Assembly: GCA_041906465.1 (NCBI GenBank)
Contig: JAYRJE010000017.1
Span: 1 to 64,000, forward strand
Length of the DNA: 64,000 nucleotides
Origin: Didemnitutus sp041906465
GTDB lineage: Bacteria; Verrucomicrobiota; Verrucomicrobiia; Opitutales; Opitutaceae
Reading direction: 5' to 3'
Shown: one piece after another, positions 35,779 through 44,148 of the stretch
Numbering within the stretch: the stretch's first letter is position 1
Layout: each line of letters starts with the position of its first letter
Program-made: the position numbers and the translations under genes
The notes under the pieces: model-generated
Told to the model about the DNA's origin: nothing
What the model saw: the letters and a program-made list of their open reading frames with translations, nothing else
Database searches by the model: none

Positions 35779-37356
35779 ATGAGTCAGAACCAAACCCCCG
35801 AGCTGTCCGACAAAGTGCCGCTCGCACAGAAATTCGGCATGGGGCTCGGCTCCGTCCACGACATGTGGGGCCACTGGCTCTACGTCGGCATGGCCTACCA
35901 GGTGTTCAACATCTACCTCGGCGTCTCGCCGGCGTGGATCGGCCGCGCGCTGCTCGTGAAGCTGTTCTTCGAAGCGTTCTGGGATTCGGTGTTCGGCTGG
36001 TGGTCGGACAACACTCGCACACGCTACGGCCGCCGCCGGCCGTTCATTCTCGTGGGCTCGGTGATGTCGGGCCTCGCGCTGCCGGTGCTCTTCGCCGCGC
36101 AACCGGGCTGGAACGAAGTGACGTATTTCTGGTTCATGGTGGCGACGCTCGGGTTGTTCGTGCCGATCATGAGCTGCTTCTACATGCCGTTCCTCAGCAT
36201 CGGCGCCGAGCTCACTCCGGATTATCACGAGCGCACGGCGCTCGCGGCGTTCCGCAGCGTCTGTCAGAAGGTGCCCGAAGTCGCCATGTTCGCCGCCGCG
36301 GCGTTCACGACGGCAGGCGTGTGGGTTTCGGCGACGTGGAGCGACGTGCCGGCGCGACTCGGCGCGCTCGCGCAGCAAACGGGTTCGTGGTTCGCGAATC
36401 TCTTTGGCGGCATCTTCTCGCTCGATTTCCCGCGCATCGGCAAGCTCGCGCAGACGCTCTTCGGCTGGCAGCCGCCGGCCGCGGGCGAGAAGACCAACAT
36501 CCTCCTCGGCGCGCAGGTCTATACGGTGATGCTCGGCTCGATCATGATCGTCGCGGGCATCCTGATGTTTTTCCTGCTCCGCGAGCGCTACTACGAGAAA
36601 CTCGTCGTCGGGCGCAAACAGGAGAAGGTTTCCATTCTCGAAACGATCATCCTCGCGCTGAAATGCCGGCCGTTCCGCGCAAACCTCTCGATGGCGCTCG
36701 CCTACGGCGCGGGCACGAATCTCGTCGGCACGTTCGGTTACTACGCGACGGTTTACTACGTCTGCCAAGGCGACCTCGCCGCGGCCGGCACGTGGAATTT
36801 CTGGATGGGGCTATCGGGCATGTTCTTCGGCTTCCTCGGCATTCCGGTTTACGCGACGCTCGCCCGGCGTCTCGGCAAGAAGCACGGCATGATGGCCGTG
36901 CAACTCTCGGCCATGGCCGTGTTCGTCGCCACGTGGTGGCTCTACAACCCGAACGTGCGCTGGCTGCAGGTGTTCGCCTCGGGCCTGATCGCCTTCACCA
37001 GCGCCGGCTTCTGGATGATCTACGGCTCGATCAGCGCGGATGTGATGGACTACGACGAGATGGAGACGGGCAAGCGCCGCGAGGGCGCGTTCTCCGCGTG
37101 CGGCTCGTGGATCATGAAGTTCGGCATGGCCATCGCCGGCTGGCTGACGAGCGAAGTGCTGGCGAAGACCGGCTTCGACGCCGCGCTCGGCGGCAACCAG
37201 AACCCCGACGCGATCTTCACCATCCGCTTCCTCCTCGCCGCCGTGCCGATCGCCGGCCTCGTGCTCGCCTTCATCCTCCTCGCGCGGCTCGGTCTCACAC
37301 AGGAAAAAATGGCCGAAGTGCGCGCGACACTCGAAGCGCGCCGCGGCAAAGTCTGA
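35779..37356 (+). CDS. GPH-family sugar:cation symporter, second copy
   Basis: The 525-residue protein has about 12 membrane helices and the GPH signature FGWWSDNTRTRYGRRRPFIL. It shares long blocks with the symporter at 17053 (for example WLQVFASGxIAFTxAGFW and TGKRREGAFxAC) but has a longer and different loop around residues 190-245. It lies between the beta-mannosidase and a third GPH gene on the same strand, so manno-oligosaccharide import is the likely role. It is an inner-membrane protein, and the substrate is inferred only from context. Confidence 0.9.
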   Translation: MSQNQTPELSDKVPLAQKFGMGLGSVHDMWGHWLYVGMAYQVFNIYLGVSPAWIGRALLVKLFFEAFWDSVFGWWSDNTRTRYGRRRPFILVGSVMSGLALPVLFAAQPGWNEVTYFWFMVATLGLFVPIMSCFYMPFLSIGAELTPDYHERTALAAFRSVCQKVPEVAMFAAAAFTTAGVWVSATWSDVPARLGALAQQTGSWFANLFGGIFSLDFPRIGKLAQTLFGWQPPAAGEKTNILLGAQVYTVMLGSIMIVAGILMFFLLRERYYEKLVVGRKQEKVSILETIILALKCRPFRANLSMALAYGAGTNLVGTFGYYATVYYVCQGDLAAAGTWNFWMGLSGMFFGFLGIPVYATLARRLGKKHGMMAVQLSAMAVFVATWWLYNPNVRWLQVFASGLIAFTSAGFWMIYGSISADVMDYDEMETGKRREGAFSACGSWIMKFGMAIAGWLTSEVLAKTGFDAALGGNQNPDAIFTIRFLLAAVPIAGLVLAFILLARLGLTQEKMAEVRATLEARRGKV

Positions 37357-37387
37357 TCTTCGCCCACGCTCGCGCCGCCCCTCTCCC

Positions 37388-38812
37388 ATGTCCTCCTCCC
37401 CCGGTTTCAAGAAACTCCCGCTGCGCGAAATGCTCGCGTTCGGCGCCGGCGATTTTGCGTCGGTGCTCTATTGGCAGACGTTCATGAAATACCTGCCGTT
37501 CTTCTACACGGAGGTGTTCGGCATCACGGCGGGCGCGCTGGGCACGATGCTGCTCGTGAGCCGCATCTGGGACGGCGTGAACGACCCCATCATCGGCATG
37601 TTCGCCGATCGCACCGAGACGCGCTGGGGAAAATTCCGCCCGTTCATCCTGTTCGGCTGCGTGCCGTTCGCGATCTTCGGCGTGCTCACCTTCACGACCC
37701 CGGGCTTCGGACCGACCGGCAAACTCATCTGGGCCTACCTCACCTACAACGGCCTCATGATGCTCTACACGACGGTGAACATTCCCTACACCGCGTTGAT
37801 GGGCGTCATGACCAACGACGCCGTCGAACGCACGCGGCTCTCGTCGATCAAGTTCATCTGCGCGTTCTCCGCCGGCATGGTCATCTCCGCCACGCTGCTT
37901 CCGATGGTCTCGGCACTCGGTGGCGACAAGAATCCCCAGCTCGGCTGGCAGCTCGCGTTCGCCATCGTCGGCGTGGTCGCGATCGGCTTTTTCCTCATCA
38001 CCGTCTTCGGCACGAAGGAGCGCATCAAGCCGGCCCCCGAGGAAAACACCTCGGTCGCGCGCGACATCAAGTTCCTCCTCGCGAACCGCGCCTGGGTGCT
38101 CCTGCTCTGCACGACGCTCACCTGGATTCTGTTCGTCGCGCTGCGCAGCTCCGTCTCCGCGCACTATTTCAAATACTACCTCTACAACGGCGCGCCCGAC
38201 ACGCCGCTCACCTTCCTCGGCCGCCCGTTCGCGCTCGATGGATTGCTCTCCGCCTTCAACACGCTCGGTCAGGCCGCCTCCGTGGCGGGCGTGCTGCTCG
38301 TCAGCTTCATCGTCGGCCGCTTCCCGAAAAAGGGCCTCTTCATCACGCTCTTCACGCTGCAGATTTTCACGACGGCCGCCTATCTCTTTTTGCAACCCGG
38401 CCAGCTCGGCGCGATCTTCGTGCTCGAGATCGTCGGCAGTTTTCTCGGCGCGCCATTGCCGGTGTTGATGTGGGCGATGTATGCCGACACCGCCGACTAC
38501 GGCGAATGGCAGAGCGGTCGCCGCACGACGGCGCTGGTGTTCTCCGCCTCGACCATGAGCCAGAAATTCGGCTGGGCGCTCGCGGCCTATCTCGCGTTTC
38601 AGTTGCTCCAGTTCGTCGGCTTCCAAGCCAACGTGCTTCCGACTGACACGGTGAAGGAAAGCCTTGTCCGCCTCATGAGCATTTATCCCGCCGCGCTCGG
38701 CGTGCTTTCGATCGCGATCTTCCTGTTCTATCCGCTCAACGAGGCCCGGATGGCCGCGATCAACACCGAGCTCACCGCGCGCCGCGCCCAACGCGAGCCG
38801 TCGGCGACCTGA
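37388..38812 (+). CDS. GPH-family sugar:cation symporter, third copy
   Basis: The 474-residue protein has the GPH layout with MLLVSRIWDGVNDPIIGMFA followed by DRTETRWGKFRPFIL. It is more like the YicJ/UidB group than the other two symporters. It has about 12 membrane helices and the central motif ADTADYGEWQSGRRTTALVF. It starts 31 bases after the preceding symporter gene. Two adjacent, diverged symporters suggest import of two different oligosaccharides from the same polysaccharide. Confidence 0.9.
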   Translation: MSSSPGFKKLPLREMLAFGAGDFASVLYWQTFMKYLPFFYTEVFGITAGALGTMLLVSRIWDGVNDPIIGMFADRTETRWGKFRPFILFGCVPFAIFGVLTFTTPGFGPTGKLIWAYLTYNGLMMLYTTVNIPYTALMGVMTNDAVERTRLSSIKFICAFSAGMVISATLLPMVSALGGDKNPQLGWQLAFAIVGVVAIGFFLITVFGTKERIKPAPEENTSVARDIKFLLANRAWVLLLCTTLTWILFVALRSSVSAHYFKYYLYNGAPDTPLTFLGRPFALDGLLSAFNTLGQAASVAGVLLVSFIVGRFPKKGLFITLFTLQIFTTAAYLFLQPGQLGAIFVLEIVGSFLGAPLPVLMWAMYADTADYGEWQSGRRTTALVFSASTMSQKFGWALAAYLAFQLLQFVGFQANVLPTDTVKESLVRLMSIYPAALGVLSIAIFLFYPLNEARMAAINTELTARRAQREPSAT

Positions 38813-38842
38813 TTGCTGCGTCGTGCGCCGGGCGCACGACCG

Positions 38843-40114
38843 ATGCCAACGGCGCGTGCGGCGCGCAGTTTATCAGAATGCCGCTGCACCGATTGCGCCG
38901 CGAGCGCCTGCGCGCTTGCCACGGACGGTGCCGGTTTCCACCGTTCGCCCGTGCGCCCGCAAGTGCTGCTCGTTTTCCTGACCCGCTTCGAGGAGAGCAT
39001 GGCCATGCTCCGGGGCGTCGTGCATTACGAGCGCACACACCAGATCTGGACCGCGTTCCACGACGACCAGGCGCGGGCCGAGATCGATCCGCGCTGGCTC
39101 GAGAGCAAGCAATGGGACGGCGTGATCAGCCGGCACACCACTCCGGGCCTCGTGGAGACATGCCGCCGACAGCGCATCCCGCTTGTCGACCTCAACGACA
39201 TCCCGCGTTTCCCCGGCGTCCCGAAGATTCGCCCCGACAACGTCGCGATCGGACATCTCGCCGCGGAGCATTTCCTCGAGCGCGGCTTCCAGCATTTCGG
39301 CTTCACCGGGTTTTCCAACGACGGTTGGTCCTGCGAGCGCCGCGATGGTTTCGTCGAAGCACTGCAACTCGCCGGCCGCGAATGCCATCTCCATGACGTC
39401 AACTATCCCGGCGACGTCACTCCCGCGTGGGACATCGAGCAGATTTCCGGCCTCTCCGACTGGCTGAAACGCCTCCCCAAACCCTGCGGCGTCATGGCCT
39501 GCTTCGACCTGCGCGCGCAGCAGATCCTCACCGCCGCACACGCCCACGGCATGCTTGTGCCGGAGGAACTCGCCGTCATCGGCTCGAACAACGATCCGAT
39601 CCGCTGCGAACTCGCTTACCCGCCGTTGAGCAGCGTGGCCCCCAACGCCTTTCAATCCGGCTACCGCGCCGCGGAGGTCCTGGCCTCCATGCTCGCCGGC
39701 GAACGCTATCCCGATCTCGATGAGCGCATCGAGCCGATCGGCGTGGTCACCCGGCCCTCCAGCGACGTGCTTGCGATCGACGACCGCAATGTCGCTGCGG
39801 CCCTCAGCATCATCCGCGAACGCGCCACCCAGGGCCTCACCGTCGAAGACGTGGTGAAACACGCACACGCTTCCCGCAGCCAACTGGAAAAGAAATTCCG
39901 CCGCCACCTCGGCCGCTCGCCGCAAGCTGAGATTCGGCGCGTGCAAGTGCAGAAGATCCGCCAGCTCCTGATGGAAACCGACTTCCCGCTGAAGCGCATC
40001 GCCGAACTCGCTGGGTTCGAGCATGTCGAGTATATGTGCGTGGTTTTCAAGCGTCTGACGGGTGACTCTCCCGGCGAATTCCGGCGGAAGACCGAAGCAA
40101 AGAGAATTCAATGA
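38843..40114 (+). CDS. XylR-type regulator: sugar-sensing domain plus AraC DNA-binding domain
   Basis: The protein joins a LacI/periplasmic-binding-like sensor (QVLLVFLTRFEESMAMLRGV, then IGHLAAEHFLERGFQHFGFT and LAVIGSNNDPIRCELAYPPL) to a C-terminal AraC HTH (TVEDVVKHAHASRSQLEKKF and PLKRIAELAGFEHVEYMCVV). E. coli XylR has the same plan and activates sugar genes on binding xylose. The start is uncertain: the first ATG is 38843, but a GTG at 38951 begins exactly at the sensor domain. It lies immediately upstream of the TonB receptor gene, which it probably controls. The inducing sugar is unknown. Confidence 0.88.
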   Translation: MPTARAARSLSECRCTDCAASACALATDGAGFHRSPVRPQVLLVFLTRFEESMAMLRGVVHYERTHQIWTAFHDDQARAEIDPRWLESKQWDGVISRHTTPGLVETCRRQRIPLVDLNDIPRFPGVPKIRPDNVAIGHLAAEHFLERGFQHFGFTGFSNDGWSCERRDGFVEALQLAGRECHLHDVNYPGDVTPAWDIEQISGLSDWLKRLPKPCGVMACFDLRAQQILTAAHAHGMLVPEELAVIGSNNDPIRCELAYPPLSSVAPNAFQSGYRAAEVLASMLAGERYPDLDERIEPIGVVTRPSSDVLAIDDRNVAAALSIIRERATQGLTVEDVVKHAHASRSQLEKKFRRHLGRSPQAEIRRVQVQKIRQLLMETDFPLKRIAELAGFEHVEYMCVVFKRLTGDSPGEFRRKTEAKRIQ

Positions 40115-40321
40115 CCCACGAGCTGGCCGACCCATCCTAGGGGAGAATAGCGTTAAATCAGACCGGCAATAAGACTTAATTCCGGTGCAAGTGAACTCAT
40201 TCACCGGATGAGGCGACAAAGGTATAGTCGGGATGCTGCGCGCATTCCCGTCCTTGGGAGCGGCTCAGCCGCACGGCCCAACACGTGCGCCTCCCCCAAC
40301 TCCTACACCCCTCAAACCCCG
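40115..40321 (+). promoter_or_regulatory. Upstream region of the TonB receptor with CGTTAAATC element
   Basis: The 207-base gap holds no gene. It contains CGTTAAATC at 40151-40159, identical to elements upstream of GH31/GH74 and GH1/GH2, and the hairpin-like pair CCGGTGCAAGTGAAC/TCATTCACCGG (40182-40208). A binding site for the adjacent XylR-type regulator is expected here. No clear minus-10/minus-35 pair was recognised. Confidence 0.4.
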
Positions 40322-43300
40322 ATGATCATGACCCGCCATCAATTGCGGCTGCGTGCGCTTTGGCTCACGTCCGCGCTGACTATCGCGGCGGTGCACACTG
40401 CCACTGCGCAGAGCACACCGCCCGCCGCGCCGCCCGCTTCGGGCGACACGAATAAAGAAGAAACCCTGGTGCTGTCGCCCTTTGTCGTCACCGCTGACGA
40501 AGACGTGGGCTACACCGCCACCAGCACTCTCGCCGGCACGCGCGTGCGCACCGAATTGAAGGACGTCGCTTCCGCCATCAGCGTGGTCACGTCACAGTTC
40601 CTGCAGGACACCGGCTCAAAGAACCAGCAGGACCTGCTCGTCTACACCACCAACACCGAAGTTGCCGGCGTGCGCGGTAACTTCTCCGCCGCCGGCGGTG
40701 CCGCCACCTACAACGAAAACGGCAACCTTCTCCGCCCCAGCAACAACACCCGCGTCCGCGGCCTCGATGCGGCCGACAACACCCGCGACTACTTCCTGAC
40801 CGAGATTCCGTGGGACGGCTACATCGTCGACCGCGTCGACCTTCAGCGCGGCCCGAACTCGATCCTCTTCGGCGTCGGCAGCCCTGCCGGTATCATCAAC
40901 ACGAGCATCAACACGGCGTCGTTCAAGAATCAGAACAAGATCGAGAACCGCATCGGCCGTTATGGCTCGTTCCGCACCACGGGCGACTTCAACTACGTCG
41001 CCAAGAAGAACGAACTGGCCTTCCGCGTCGCCCTCCTCGACGACGAAACAAAATACCAGCAGAAGCCGGCGTATAATCACGACAAGCGCCTGTTCGCTGC
41101 GATGCGCTATGAGCCGAAGCTCTTCGGTGAAGGCTCGCACACCACGATCCGCGCCAACTTCGAGAACGGCAACGTCAACGCCAACCGCCCGCGCTCGCTG
41201 CCGCCGATCGACGGCATCACGCCCTGGTTCAAGTCCGGCACGACCAACGGCGTCGCCAACCCCAACAAGCTGACGCTCAATCCTCTCATCACTTGGGATC
41301 TCTGGGGCAACAACTACGGCGGCGCCGCCAACACCATGTATCCGTGGTTCCGCGAAGGCTCCTTCGGTCGCATGGGCAACCCGAATCTCGCCTCGTTCTA
41401 CGACGGCACCGGCCTCCTCTATAGCATGACGCCGAAGGCCAACGGCACCCCGATCGGCGCCGGCAGCAAGACCACTCCGATCGCCGGAATCGAATTCGCC
41501 AAACTGTGGGCGATCACCACCTACAACAACTTCGCCCGCGTCGCCGTTCCCGGTGGCAAATACTACTCGAACGTCTCCCTCTCCGATCCCTCGATTTACG
41601 ACTTCTACAACAATCTGATCGACGGAAACAACAAGCGCGAGTGGCAGGACTGGAACGCCGCCAACCTCGCCATCGCCCAGACCTTCCTCAACGACCGCGT
41701 CGGCTTCGAGTTCGTCTACGACCGGCAGGAATACAACGACGGCCAACTCGCCTTCCTCAACGGCGACCAATACATCATCGGCGTCGACATCAATACGCAC
41801 CGCATGGACGGCACGGCCAACCCGAACGTCGGCCGCCCCTACGTTGGCAACTCCGGCCAATACGGCAACCAGGAGAACTACATCGAACGCGACAACAAGC
41901 GCCTCACCGCGTTCGCCGACATCAACTCCGAAGATTATCTCGGCAAGAACTGGGCTTCCAAACTCCTCGGTCGCCACGTCTTCACCGGCCTGTGGTCCAA
42001 GGAAAGCAAGGAAACGGACCAGCGCAGCTTCGCCCGCTGGGCCTCCGATCCCGCGTTCAACACCTCGCAAGGCCTGAACGCCAGCATCACCACGGGCGAG
42101 CGCCAATACGACTGGATCGCCTATCTCGGGCCCTCCCTGCTCAGCCGCACCACCGCCTCTGGCGCCGGCCTCACCCCGGTCAACACCGTCATCGATCCGA
42201 ACGGCAATCTCGCGATCCGCTTCTTCGATCCGCACTGGAACTCGAACGTCGATCCGGCCGCTCCTGGCACCTACATCGACTACGACGCCAGCGGTAACCC
42301 CGTCGTCACCACCGGGACGCAAGGCGATGTTCCCTCCAACTACGTCGGCTGGCGCAACGGCACCTACCGTGTCCTCAACTACGACAATCCGGGCGATCGC
42401 GCGCTGCTCTATTCTGACACCCAGTTCCAGAAGTTCGACATCGAGTCGAAGGCGTTCATCTGGCAGGGCTACCTCTGGGACGGCAACATCGTGCCGACCT
42501 TTGGCTGGCGCCGCGACGAAGTTTCGACCGACAACCGCTCCGGTGTGAAGCTCACGAACAACGTCTCGAGCACCGACTACAGCAAGGCGACCGCGAATCT
42601 CCGCGACGTCGCCGGCGAAACCAAGAGCTGGGGCGTTGTCGTCCACACTCCGCGCGGCATTCGCGCCAAGATGCCGCTCGGCACCAGCCTCAGCGTCTTC
42701 GCCAACAAGTCCGAAAACTTCAAGGCCGACGCTCCGCGCGGTGACATCTTCGGCAACGCCATCGATAACCCGAAGGCCGAAACGAAGGACTACGGTATTG
42801 TCATCAGCACGCTCGACGATCGCCTGACCTTCAAGGTCACGAAGTATGAGACCAAGATGCAGAACGCCTCGCTCCAAGCCGACAGCGCGGGCTTCTCCGG
42901 CAATCTCTACTACGCTTGGGCGCTCCCCTATTGGGGCGCCACCCACGCGCTCGCCGCCCTCGACGGTATCGCCGACCCGCAGCTCCGCCAGGGCAACTGG
43001 GGCTGGCCGTGGAACGGCATCGCGACGGACGCCTCCGGCAATCCGGACCCCGTCCGCATTCAGGCGATCGTGAATGATTTCTTCAAAAACTTCCCGCTCA
43101 CGCAGGGCTTCGCCGACGAATACGGCCTCGGCCTGAACGTCGCGGCCATGCGCGCTGCCACCACCAATGCCCAGCGTTACGCGTCGGTTCCGACCTACGG
43201 CGTGGACGGTCAGGGTGCCATCAACCTCGGCCTCCAGCCGGCCTACGCCGGTCGTTTGAAGAGCTTCGGCGGCGGCCCCGTCGCTTCCGTCGACACCACC

Positions 43301-43930
43301 TCCAAGGGTCTCGAGTTCGAAATCACCGCCCAGCCCACCAAGAATTGGTCCGTGGCCGTGAACTTCTCCAAGACCGAAGCCACCCGCGACGCCATCAGCC
43401 CGACGATCCAAACCTGGATCGACACCTACACCAAGTTCCTCGCTGGTGACGCAGGCCTCATCCGCATCTGGGGCGGCGACACCGCCCGCAAGGTCTGGGC
43501 CGATAACATCCTCGCGCCCTACGCCGTGCTCCAAGCGCAGATCGGCAGTCAGGTTCCCGAAGTCGCTCCGTGGCGCTTCAACACCGTCACGAATTACAAC
43601 TTCCGTGAAGGCTGGCTGAAGGACGTCAACGTCGGCCTCGCCTACCGTTGGGAAGACAAGCGCGTCCTCGGTTACGCCTACGACAAAACCAAGGACGTCC
43701 TCGACATCCAGAAGCCCTTCTACGGCCCGACCGATGACCACTTCGACTTCTGGGTCGGTTACCAGCGCAAGCTGTCCGAAAAAGTCGGCTGGCGCGTGCA
43801 GGTCAACGTCCGCAATGCGTTCGAGAAGACCCACCTCGTGCCGGTCAACATCCAGCCCGACGGCACCACGGCCCTGTCCCGCATCCAGGAAGGCATGATG
43901 TGGCAGGTCACGAACACGTTCTCGTTCTGA
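40322..43930 (+). CDS. TonB-dependent outer-membrane receptor
   Basis: The 1202-residue protein has a signal peptide (LWLTSALTIAAVHTATAQS). The TonB-box-like segment LSPFVVTADEDVGYTATSTL follows, then a plug domain (about 60-200, with LQRGPNSILFGVGSPAGIIN) and a large beta-barrel ending in an aromatic residue (WQVTNTFSF), as outer-membrane barrels do. It should import oligosaccharides across the outer membrane using TonB energy. No SusD-like gene is adjacent, unlike in Bacteroidetes. The XylR-type regulator lies upstream and a strong terminator follows. Confidence 0.93.
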   Translation: MIMTRHQLRLRALWLTSALTIAAVHTATAQSTPPAAPPASGDTNKEETLVLSPFVVTADEDVGYTATSTLAGTRVRTELKDVASAISVVTSQFLQDTGSKNQQDLLVYTTNTEVAGVRGNFSAAGGAATYNENGNLLRPSNNTRVRGLDAADNTRDYFLTEIPWDGYIVDRVDLQRGPNSILFGVGSPAGIINTSINTASFKNQNKIENRIGRYGSFRTTGDFNYVAKKNELAFRVALLDDETKYQQKPAYNHDKRLFAAMRYEPKLFGEGSHTTIRANFENGNVNANRPRSLPPIDGITPWFKSGTTNGVANPNKLTLNPLITWDLWGNNYGGAANTMYPWFREGSFGRMGNPNLASFYDGTGLLYSMTPKANGTPIGAGSKTTPIAGIEFAKLWAITTYNNFARVAVPGGKYYSNVSLSDPSIYDFYNNLIDGNNKREWQDWNAANLAIAQTFLNDRVGFEFVYDRQEYNDGQLAFLNGDQYIIGVDINTHRMDGTANPNVGRPYVGNSGQYGNQENYIERDNKRLTAFADINSEDYLGKNWASKLLGRHVFTGLWSKESKETDQRSFARWASDPAFNTSQGLNASITTGERQYDWIAYLGPSLLSRTTASGAGLTPVNTVIDPNGNLAIRFFDPHWNSNVDPAAPGTYIDYDASGNPVVTTGTQGDVPSNYVGWRNGTYRVLNYDNPGDRALLYSDTQFQKFDIESKAFIWQGYLWDGNIVPTFGWRRDEVSTDNRSGVKLTNNVSSTDYSKATANLRDVAGETKSWGVVVHTPRGIRAKMPLGTSLSVFANKSENFKADAPRGDIFGNAIDNPKAETKDYGIVISTLDDRLTFKVTKYETKMQNASLQADSAGFSGNLYYAWALPYWGATHALAALDGIADPQLRQGNWGWPWNGIATDASGNPDPVRIQAIVNDFFKNFPLTQGFADEYGLGLNVAAMRAATTNAQRYASVPTYGVDGQGAINLGLQPAYAGRLKSFGGGPVASVDTTSKGLEFEITAQPTKNWSVAVNFSKTEATRDAISPTIQTWIDTYTKFLAGDAGLIRIWGGDTARKVWADNILAPYAVLQAQIGSQVPEVAPWRFNTVTNYNFREGWLKDVNVGLAYRWEDKRVLGYAYDKTKDVLDIQKPFYGPTDDHFDFWVGYQRKLSEKVGWRVQVNVRNAFEKTHLVPVNIQPDGTTALSRIQEGMMWQVTNTFSF

Positions 43931-43983
43931 GGTTCATACAGAGGCCTGCGCTCTACTGGGGTTGAGCGCAGGTCGCAGGTTGC

Positions 43984-44022
43984 AAGAGGCGTCGGAAGCA
44001 ATTCCGGCGCCTCTTTGTTTTT
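43984..44022 (+). terminator. Rho-independent terminator after the TonB receptor gene
   Basis: AAGAGGCGTCGGAA (43984-43997) pairs with TTCCGGCGCCTCTT (44002-44015) through 14 base pairs, one of them a G-U pair, with a GCAA tetraloop. The run TGTTTTT follows. This is the clearest intrinsic terminator in the window. Confidence 0.9.
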
Positions 44023-44148
44023 GCGGCACCGAGAAGCGCGGCACCTCTGAGCGACCACGTGTCCCACGTCCGTCCTCTCAATTTCCGTCCAACCAAACTC
44101 ATTTCCCTTCCCCTTTGCTCTGTGCGATAGTTCGCCCGCTTCTTCCCC

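Noticed and set aside
40616..43834. 1072-residue open frame opposite the TonB receptor
   Set aside because: It is low-complexity shadow coding; the receptor on the plus strand has signal peptide, plug and barrel motifs.
43931..44148. SusD-like gene next to the TonB receptor
   Set aside because: The gap after the receptor holds only a terminator, and no SusD-type protein occurs elsewhere in the window.
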